The position numbers were made by a program, and so were the translations under genes. The notes beneath the pieces are model-generated. The model had not been told where the DNA came from. It saw only the letters and a list, made by a program, of their open reading frames with translations, and ran no database searches. From an uncultured Spirochaetaceae bacterium (GTDB taxonomy: Bacteria > Spirochaetota > Spirochaetia > Treponematales > Treponemataceae): DNA of 11,157 bases. Where the stretch lies: contig CACYDQ010000505.1 of assembly GCA_902773215.1 (NCBI GenBank), positions 1 through 11,157 of the forward strand. Reading direction: 5' to 3'. Of this stretch, positions 5,405 to 11,157 are shown in pieces (the first letter of the stretch is position 1; every line of letters begins with the position of its first letter).

Positions 5405-7213
5405 ATGGCTATGCCACAGGGAGATAACCCGCTCATAATACAGTCAGACAGGACGCTGCTGCTCGATGTCCACGCCCCCCGGGCCAAAGAATGCGCGGCA
5501 GCCCTCATTCCTTTCGCGGAGCTCGTAAGCTCCCCGGAGCACCTGCACACCTACCGGATAAGCCCTCTCTCCCTCTGGAACGCGGCGAGCGCTGGGTTCT
5601 CGAGCGAAAAGGTCACTGAGACACTGGCGGAATTTTCCCGCTATGAAATGCCCCAGGCGGTGTCTGCATGGGTCAGGGAGACGGAGGGCCGCTTCGGCAG
5701 GCTCAGGCTGGTACCCGGGCCCGTGACGGAGAAAGACGGAATTAAGGACGAGCAGCTCTATCTGGTCTCAAATTCCCCCATCATCTACAAGGAAATAGCG
5801 GCGAACCCCGCGGCAAGGAAGTTCCTCATTGAAAGCAGCTACACCCTGCCGGAGGAAGAGGCCGCCACATACAAGCTCAACGATGTCGAGAAACAGTTCT
5901 GCTTCCTCCTGAACCTGACCGACCGGGGAATCGTCAAGGAAAAGCTTTTGCAGCTGGGCTGGCCGGTCAAGGACGACGTGCCGCTCCGGGACGGGGCAAA
6001 ACTCGACATACAGCTCCGTGAGACCTGCCTCTCAGGCCAGTCCTTCCAGGTACGCGACTACCAGAAGGCGGCGGCGGAGGCCCTCGTCGGCAACAGGGGG
6101 AGCGGGACGGGATTCGGCACGATAGTGCTTCCCTGTGGGGCAGGCAAGACGATTGTCGGCATGGAAATCATGTCCCTGCTCCAGACCAACACCCTTATCG
6201 TCACGACGAACATCAGCGCGGTTCACCAGTGGATAAACGAGCTCCTTGACAAGACGAACCTGACGGAAGACCAGATAGCCGAGTACACCGGTGAGCAGAA
6301 GACCATAAAGAGCGTCACCGTCGCGACATACCAGTTACTCACGTGGCGGGCTGACAAGGACAGCCCCTACCCCCACTTCGCCCTCTTCCGCCAGAACGAC
6401 TGGGGACTGGTCATCTACGACGAGGTGCACATGCTGCCCGCCCCGGTCTTCCGCGTGACGGCGGAACTGCAGGCTGTCAGGCGGGTCGGCCTCACGGCGA
6501 CGCTCGTCAGGGAGGACGGCTGCGAGGGGCAGGTCTTCTCTCTCGTCGGGCCCAAGCGCTACGACGTTCCCTGGAAGGAGCTTGAGAAGAACAAGTGGAT
6601 TGCGAGCGCGCTCTGCATAGAAATCCGCCTGGACATGCCGGAATCCACGGAGATAGAGTACGCGGTCGCGGGCGCACGGGTCAAGCACCGGCTTGCGAGC
6701 GAGAACCCGGCAAAGCTCTCCGTCGTAACCCAGCTCGTGCAGAAATACACGGAGGACAAAATCCTCGTCATCGGACAGTATTTGGACCAGCTCAAGGACA
6801 TTTCCGTCGCGCTCAAGGCCCCGATCATAACGGGGAAGACCCCGAACGCGGAGCGCGACCAGATTTACGCGGACTTCCGGCAGGGAAAGATAAAGGTCCT
6901 CGTCGTCAGCAAGGTGGCGAACTTCGCGATTGACCTGCCTGACGCAAGCCTTGCGATACAGGTCAGCGGGACATTCGGCTCCAGGCAGGAAGAGGCGCAG
7001 CGTCTGGGCAGGATTCTCCGCCCCAAGGAGCGGACGAGCCGATTCTTCACCCTCATCTCCAGGAACACGGTGGAGGAGGACTTCGGCGCGAACAGGCAGA
7101 AATTCCTTGCGGAGCAGGGCTACGCCTACCGCATAGTACGATACACGGACGAATCCAGCCTGGACCAGATTGACGGTGAGGAGCAGGCTGCCTTATGTCA
7201 GGGGGACGCGTGA
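5405..7213 (+). CDS. xpb: Bacterial XPB-type DNA repair helicase (SF2, 3'-5')
   Basis: A superfamily 2 ATP-dependent 3'-to-5' DNA helicase/translocase, homologous to the XPB/Ssl2/Rad25 subunit of eukaryotic TFIIH. At 602 aa it is within the bacterial XPB range. Domains: an XPB N-terminal (Helicase_C_3) domain at about 8-100; a middle region with a FQVRDYQKAA motif; helicase domain 1 with Walker A LPCGAGKT (242-249, Lys248), DEVH box (339-342) and TATLVRED (364-371), which contains the XPB-specific RED triplet; and helicase domain 2 with VSKVANFAIDLPDA and motif VI QEEAQRLGR (528-536). All catalytic motifs are intact. No Shine-Dalgarno precedes either ATG 5405 or ATG 5411; given the promoter position, 5411 may be the real start (600 aa). 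Its stop overlaps the next gene by 1 nt. No XPD, UvrABC or other repair gene is adjacent, so the repair role rests on family. Confidence 0.93.
   Translation: MAMPQGDNPLIIQSDRTLLLDVHAPRAKECAAALIPFAELVSSPEHLHTYRISPLSLWNAASAGFSSEKVTETLAEFSRYEMPQAVSAWVRETEGRFGRLRLVPGPVTEKDGIKDEQLYLVSNSPIIYKEIAANPAARKFLIESSYTLPEEEAATYKLNDVEKQFCFLLNLTDRGIVKEKLLQLGWPVKDDVPLRDGAKLDIQLRETCLSGQSFQVRDYQKAAAEALVGNRGSGTGFGTIVLPCGAGKTIVGMEIMSLLQTNTLIVTTNISAVHQWINELLDKTNLTEDQIAEYTGEQKTIKSVTVATYQLLTWRADKDSPYPHFALFRQNDWGLVIYDEVHMLPAPVFRVTAELQAVRRVGLTATLVREDGCEGQVFSLVGPKRYDVPWKELEKNKWIASALCIEIRLDMPESTEIEYAVAGARVKHRLASENPAKLSVVTQLVQKYTEDKILVIGQYLDQLKDISVALKAPIITGKTPNAERDQIYADFRQGKIKVLVVSKVANFAIDLPDASLAIQVSGTFGSRQEEAQRLGRILRPKERTSRFFTLISRNTVEEDFGANRQKFLAEQGYAYRIVRYTDESSLDQIDGEEQAALCQGDA
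7200..7206 (+). promoter_or_regulatory. Ribosome binding site deciding the start of the helicase-associated gene
   Basis: AGGGGGA inside the last codons of the XPB gene, 6 nt before ATG 7213. It lies downstream of the in-frame ATG at 7195, so it supports 7213 as the start. Confidence 0.65.
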
Positions 7214-9357
7214 TGATTACGGAAAGGGAAAAAGACAAGGCTGCCAAGGACAAGCAGGCAGCCAGGGTAGAGAAGGTTCTTGCCTGGAGGAAGTACATCG
7301 CCACGCTCGGAGAGGAGGAGTTCTTCGACATTATCCGCATATACCTCGGAGAAGTGCCTACCCCCTACAACAAGCAGGATTTGGTCGAGGAGCTGAGCGC
7401 GTTCCTCAGGAAAGAGGATAACAAGAAAGGTATCATCCGGCTCCTGAGCGGCATAGACCTGAAGCTGCTCGCCGCAGTCAGATATATCCCGAGGGCAGAC
7501 GTAGACAAACTGGAGGGCTTTTTTTCCCCCACGATAAGCAGGAAACAGCTGGAAGCTCACGTGGACAACCTGATACAGAGGCTCTTGATATTCTACAAGG
7601 GTGGGAACGAAAGGAGGCCCGACTATCTGAGCATTGCCCCTCTGCTGGAGGACAAGCTTCTGGAGATTCTGGACATAGACATCCTGCTCCCTTCCTATCA
7701 GGGCAAGGCGGACATGGTGGCAGGGGCCGAGGCGATGGATGCGGGTAAGGTCGCGTCGCTGATTTCATATGTCCTTGCACACCCCGACCTGTGCAAGGCG
7801 GACGGAAGCTTCAAGAAAAAGAACGGGGAGGAAGTCGCGGAGAAGCTCGGCGACGTCGCGCAGATGCAGTGCCTCCTGACATCCCTCCGGAACCTGGGCC
7901 TGTTCACGGAGACCCCGAACGGAAAGAAAATCCTGCCGGACTGGAACAAGGCGGAAAGCCTTGCAAACCTGGACAGCCAGAACCAGAGGGCATATCTGTG
8001 CGTGGCCAACATCGGCCACCTGACACGTAACAGCATGTACGAGGCCGCCCAGCTTCTGTCCGACACCCTGCAGGCCGCTAAAGACAAACGCTATGGCAAG
8101 GAAGCCCTGCTCCGCCTGGCTTTCCTCATCAAGCAGAACAAGCGGGGAGGAATAGACTGGGAGCAGACGGGACGCTTCCAGAGCCTGATTTCCCGCTCCC
8201 CATGGGCAGACCCGAGGAAGCCCGAGGAGAACGTGGAGAAGACGATGACCCAGGCGATGGACGCAGCCATCGCATTCGGCTACATCGTCAAGGACGGGAC
8301 GGATGACGAGGGACAGGACATCTACTGCGTCAATCCCGTCTTCTTCGAAAGAAGCAGCGGAACGGACAGCAAGAAAAAGGAATCCGTAAAGCTGGACGCA
8401 GGCTTCACTTTCATGGTCATGCCCGGGCTCACGCTTCAGGAACTGCTGCCGCTGGTAAAATTTTTGGAACTGGTCAAGTACGACAAGGTGCTCAGCTTCG
8501 AGATGAACAAGAAGGCGGTCATGCGCTCGTTCGACTACGGCATGACCGCGGAAAGCATAAAGGCGACCATAAGCGAGTACACCGACTACCCCATTCCCCA
8601 GAACATGGACGTGACGCTCGACGAATGGTTCGGCTCCTACGGCTCGGCATCGCTCTACAAGGGCTACGTGCTCAAAGTCTCGGGCGAGAACGACATCCTC
8701 GTCAAGAGGAACCGCTTCCTGTCACACCACATCATAGACACGCTCGCCCCCGGCCTCTATCTCCTTGACTTCGCTGACGACATCATGGCGCAGGCCGCGA
8801 TAAAGCAGTGCGGACTGGACTTCATCGGCAAGATAAAGTCCAAGGAGACCGAGAAGTTCACGGCATCATCGTTCTTCTCCCTGGACAGGAACGACGGAAA
8901 GCTCCCGTATGAGGGCGGAAGTGGCGGGAAAGGGGCGGCTGCGGGGCGGCCCTTAAAGAAAGAGCAGGACGAGCTTTTGGAATCACTGCGGGAAAAAGTG
9001 AACGCGATGAAAATCCCCCAGGAGCAGAAGGACGGCCTTCTGTCCCGGATTGACAGGCGGGTCATCGTCAACGAGAACCAGCTCAGGCCGGAAAGCGTCC
9101 GCTTCGAGAAGCTGGAAGCCCTGGCGATGGACTATCAGGGCAAGGTGCATGTCATAGAGAATTCCATACTGGCCAAGTGCCTGGTGGAAATCACGAGTAG
9201 CGAGGGCGACGGGGTTTTCCTTGGAGAGGTCACTTCGTTCACCAAGTACGAGGGCGAGGCGGAGGTGACGCTCAAGCGCGAGGACGGGACAGAAAGGACC
9301 TTCTCGGTCAGCAAGGCATCGCTCGTGCGCAAGGTCATCAGGCAGCTCACATTCTAG
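7213..9357 (+). CDS. Helicase-associated (XPB/Ssl2 N-terminal-like) domain protein, XPB partner
   Basis: A 714-residue protein with no helicase motifs of its own (no Walker A, no DExH). A Helicase_C_3-type domain lies at about 392-495: VMPGLTLQELLPLVKFLELVKYDK, then YGMTAESIKATISEYTDYPIPQNM, then ...LYKGYVLKVS. It aligns by eye with residues 8-100 of the preceding XPB protein (FAELV/FLELV; a Gly-x-x-x-Glu helix; then Pro-x...Gln). The N-terminal 390 residues are helical and charged, starting with a Lys-rich segment. A low-complexity Gly/Ala linker (GGSGGKGAAAG) precedes a C-terminal beta-rich domain of about 100 residues ending ERTFSVSKASLVRKV, which recalls WYL-like ends of actinobacterial relatives (weak inference). 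The start at ATG 7213 overlaps the XPB stop (TGATG) and has AGGGGGA 6 nt upstream, so translation is coupled. Mycobacteria, as I recall, carry the same pair (Rv0861c/Rv0862c). Likely role: binding partner or regulator of XPB. Confidence 0.8.
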   Translation: MITEREKDKAAKDKQAARVEKVLAWRKYIATLGEEEFFDIIRIYLGEVPTPYNKQDLVEELSAFLRKEDNKKGIIRLLSGIDLKLLAAVRYIPRADVDKLEGFFSPTISRKQLEAHVDNLIQRLLIFYKGGNERRPDYLSIAPLLEDKLLEILDIDILLPSYQGKADMVAGAEAMDAGKVASLISYVLAHPDLCKADGSFKKKNGEEVAEKLGDVAQMQCLLTSLRNLGLFTETPNGKKILPDWNKAESLANLDSQNQRAYLCVANIGHLTRNSMYEAAQLLSDTLQAAKDKRYGKEALLRLAFLIKQNKRGGIDWEQTGRFQSLISRSPWADPRKPEENVEKTMTQAMDAAIAFGYIVKDGTDDEGQDIYCVNPVFFERSSGTDSKKKESVKLDAGFTFMVMPGLTLQELLPLVKFLELVKYDKVLSFEMNKKAVMRSFDYGMTAESIKATISEYTDYPIPQNMDVTLDEWFGSYGSASLYKGYVLKVSGENDILVKRNRFLSHHIIDTLAPGLYLLDFADDIMAQAAIKQCGLDFIGKIKSKETEKFTASSFFSLDRNDGKLPYEGGSGGKGAAAGRPLKKEQDELLESLREKVNAMKIPQEQKDGLLSRIDRRVIVNENQLRPESVRFEKLEALAMDYQGKVHVIENSILAKCLVEITSSEGDGVFLGEVTSFTKYEGEAEVTLKREDGTERTFSVSKASLVRKVIRQLTF

Positions 9358-9387
9358 TTTGAGGAAATAGATTCAAGGAGTTATATT

Positions 9388-10617
9388 ATGGAAGAATTTG
9401 ACGCGCTCAAGGACTTTCTGGAGTCCAGCGGCAAGGATATGGTGGAGCTGGAGCGGCTCCTGACCTCCAAACAGGCACTCGCGCCCGAGAGCGGGGGGGA
9501 CGGGGAGCTGGAAAAGCTGACCGCCCTTGAGGACTACCTGAAGAAGAACGGCATTACGAGGCTGGAGCGTTACGACGCGAAGGACAGCCGGGTATCGAGC
9601 GGCATACGGCCCAACCTGGTCGCGACGATTCCCGGGAACAGGGACGACTACAGCATCTGGCTCTGCGCCCACCTGGACGTAGTACCGACCGGGGCGATGA
9701 AGCTCTGGGAGAGCGATCCCTGGACCCTGGTGGAGAAGGACGGCAGGATATACGGACGCGGAGTGGAGGACAACCAGCAGGGCCTGGTTTCCGCCGTGTT
9801 CGCGGCATTCGCCTTCGTCAAGCAGCACATCATCCCTGAGCACACGATAAAGCTCCTGTTCATGGCTGACGAGGAGTGCGGGTCGGCCTACGGGATGCAG
9901 TACCTCGTGCGCGAGCACCTGGACATCTTCGGCAAGAACGACCGTATCCTCATCCCGGACGGAGGCGACGCCAACGGCGAGACGATAGAGATTGCGGAGA
10001 AGAACATCTTCTGGCTGCGCTTCCGCACTGTCGGAAAGCAGGCTCACGGGTCACGCCCCGACCAGGGCAGGAACGCCGCCCTCGCCGCGTGCGAGCTTGC
10101 CCTCAAGGTGAACGCGATGGAGCAGGTATTCGACAAGGAGAACCCCCTCTTTGACCCGCCCAGGTCCACTTTCCAGCCCACGATGCGCGAGGCGAACGTC
10201 TCGTCCGTAAACATCATCCCCGGCGAGGACGTCATGTACGCCGACTGCCGCATCAACCCCTGCTATTCCCTCGATGATGTGCGGAAGGAGCTGGACAAAC
10301 GGGTCAAGGATGTGGAGGACAAGTACTCTGTCAAGATAGAAGTCTCCGAGGTTCAGGCGGAAAGCTCCCGCCCCACCCCGCAGGATGCGCCGGTCGTCAA
10401 GGACCTCTCGGACGCTCTCAAAGCAGTCCACGGCATAGCGGCCCGTTGCGTCGGAATCGGCGGCGGCACGGTCGGCGCGTACCTCCGCAACGCGGGGCTT
10501 GACTGCGTGGTATGGTCCAGCCTGGACGAGACCGCCCACCAGCCCAATGAGTATGCGATTATCTCCAACATCATCAAGGACGCGGAGACAATCGCCTACA
10601 TGGCATCCCGCCCCTAA
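9388..10617 (+). CDS. M20 family metallopeptidase (ArgE/DapE/ACY1/CPG2 type)
   Basis: A zinc-dependent amidohydrolase/exopeptidase of 409 aa, cytoplasmic with no signal peptide. All M20 metal and catalytic residues are present: His95 and Asp97 in CAHLDVV, the bridging Asp128 in GRGVEDNQQG, the general base Glu162 and metal ligand Glu163 in ADEECGS, Asp191 in IPDGGD, and His384 in ETAHQPNEYA. The dimerisation-domain histidine is His220 in AHGSRPDQGRNA. Members cleave peptides, N-acyl amino acids or succinyl-diaminopimelate; this protein cannot be assigned to one substrate, and a DapE label would be a guess. AAGGAG lies 7 nt before ATG 9388. The gene follows the XPB partner by 30 nt in the same direction, probably as the last gene of the operon, though no functional link to DNA repair is evident. 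Confidence 0.9.
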   Translation: MEEFDALKDFLESSGKDMVELERLLTSKQALAPESGGDGELEKLTALEDYLKKNGITRLERYDAKDSRVSSGIRPNLVATIPGNRDDYSIWLCAHLDVVPTGAMKLWESDPWTLVEKDGRIYGRGVEDNQQGLVSAVFAAFAFVKQHIIPEHTIKLLFMADEECGSAYGMQYLVREHLDIFGKNDRILIPDGGDANGETIEIAEKNIFWLRFRTVGKQAHGSRPDQGRNAALAACELALKVNAMEQVFDKENPLFDPPRSTFQPTMREANVSSVNIIPGEDVMYADCRINPCYSLDDVRKELDKRVKDVEDKYSVKIEVSEVQAESSRPTPQDAPVVKDLSDALKAVHGIAARCVGIGGGTVGAYLRNAGLDCVVWSSLDETAHQPNEYAIISNIIKDAETIAYMASRP

Positions 10618-10622
10618 TCCCG

Positions 10623-11157
10623 TCAGCGGACCTTCCCGAAGCGGCTCACCGGCCAGAAGCGGAGGGAAGCCTTGCCAAGGATGCGGCGGTATGAGACATA
10701 CTGGGGCTCCAGATTGGAGTAGTAGCAGAGCGAGTACTCGTCCCAGTCGGTGATGGTCTTGAGTGACATCTCGTAGCTGTGCCGCATGTCCAGAGAGTTG
10801 TAGCGGTTGTCACCCATCATGAAGTAGCAGCCCTCAGGGATGTAGTTGCCCTCGCCCTGGGGGAACACGCTCATGTTCCTCTGGTCCATGTGCGCCACGT
10901 AGTTGTGCAGGGATTCTGCGTCAGTAAGCATATTCTTCACCTGCGCGTCAGCCCGCACGTCGGCGGCTCCGAGCCCCGAGTCCGTGAGGGACGCAATCCT
11001 GACGACCAGGCGGCCCACGACAAGCTTGAGCATCAGGTTCAGGCGGAAGCAGGAGTCGTCGTAGAGGTTCCCGCCTACCAACGCCATCTCGTCCGAAGGG
11101 TCGGCCTCGGAATAGGATGACAGATTCCCCATGCCTTTGATCCACGATGTCATGAAA
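10623..11157 (-). CDS. lepB: Signal peptidase I, C-terminal part (5' end outside window)
   Basis: A membrane-bound serine protease that removes signal peptides from exported proteins. The frame is open at the right edge; about 177 residues are present. The family's C-terminal signature is clear: IPEGCYFMMGDNRYNSLDMR (box E of type I signal peptidases, usually GDNRxxSxDSR), followed near the C-terminus by ILGKASLRFWPVSRFGKV, the usual R-x-WP-x-R-F end. Asp to Tyr after GDNR and Ser to Met before the last Arg are departures from the common motif. About 100 residues before the signature, rich in charged and Leu/Val segments, do not resemble the E. coli enzyme and suggest a large insert. The catalytic Ser and Lys and the transmembrane anchors must lie beyond the window. 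It converges with the M20 gene, leaving 5 nt between the stop codons and no terminator. Confidence 0.88.
   Translation of the reverse strand, partial: FMTSWIKGMGNLSSYSEADPSDEMALVGGNLYDDSCFRLNLMLKLVVGRLVVRIASLTDSGLGAADVRADAQVKNMLTDAESLHNYVAHMDQRNMSVFPQGEGNYIPEGCYFMMGDNRYNSLDMRHSYEMSLKTITDWDEYSLCYYSNLEPQYVSYRRILGKASLRFWPVSRFGKVR

Noticed and set aside
9373..10047. 224-codon - strand frame opposite the M20 peptidase
   Set aside because: A shadow of the M20 coding frame, which carries all metal ligands; no independent support.
10618..10622. Terminator between the convergent M20 and lepB genes
   Set aside because: Only 5 bp separate the stop codons and no stem with a T run spans them.

Overview
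The window looks like chromosomal DNA of a GC-rich, host-associated spirochaete, most likely a gut or rumen Treponema. This is inferred from gene content and order: an rplM-rpsI-recX cluster, a bacterial XPB helicase followed by its helicase-associated partner, a mannan-type GH130 phosphorylase and a signal peptidase I with a long insert. No rRNA, tRNA, IS element, phage gene or CRISPR array is visible. All coding regions look intact except the two cut by the window edges.

Layout from left to right. (1) Bases 2-1193, + strand: the 3' end of 6-phosphofructokinase (pfkA), then an FMN-dependent alpha-hydroxy-acid oxidizing family protein that starts one base after the pfkA stop. (2) Bases 1194-2484, + strand: a short AT-rich control region with a weak terminator, palindromes and a promoter, then a GH130 4-O-beta-mannosyl-glucose phosphorylase. 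(3) Bases 2481-4140, - strand: promoter, structured leader, rplM (L13), rpsI (S9), recX. recX converges on the GH130 gene and the two share the four bases CTAG as both stop codons. (4) Bases 4145-5046, - strand: a two-gene unit of a small membrane protein and a DUF937 (YidB-like) protein, with a promoter that has a perfect -10 box. (5) Bases 5047-5404: a divergent intergenic region holding five copies of a 15-bp motif at about 22-bp spacing, which appears overall as a perfect 41-bp direct repeat. (6) Bases 5405-10617, + strand: XPB helicase, helicase-associated partner (1-nt overlap) and an M20 metallopeptidase, probably one operon. (7) Bases 10623-11157, - strand: the C-terminal part of signal peptidase I (lepB), running off the right edge.

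How the genes work together. The ribosomal protein pair is probably made from a leader that can fold into two adjacent hairpins, which suggests L13-type autoregulation. XPB and its partner share a visibly homologous domain (XPB/Ssl2 N-terminal type, Helicase_C_3) and are translationally coupled, so they probably act in one DNA-repair complex. PfkA and the mannosyl-glucose phosphorylase both feed hexose phosphates into central carbon metabolism but are separate transcription units.

The best leads for something undescribed are the XPB/partner pair, the phased 15-bp motif array between divergent promoters, and the rplM leader. Nothing here looks like a defence island or a mobile element.
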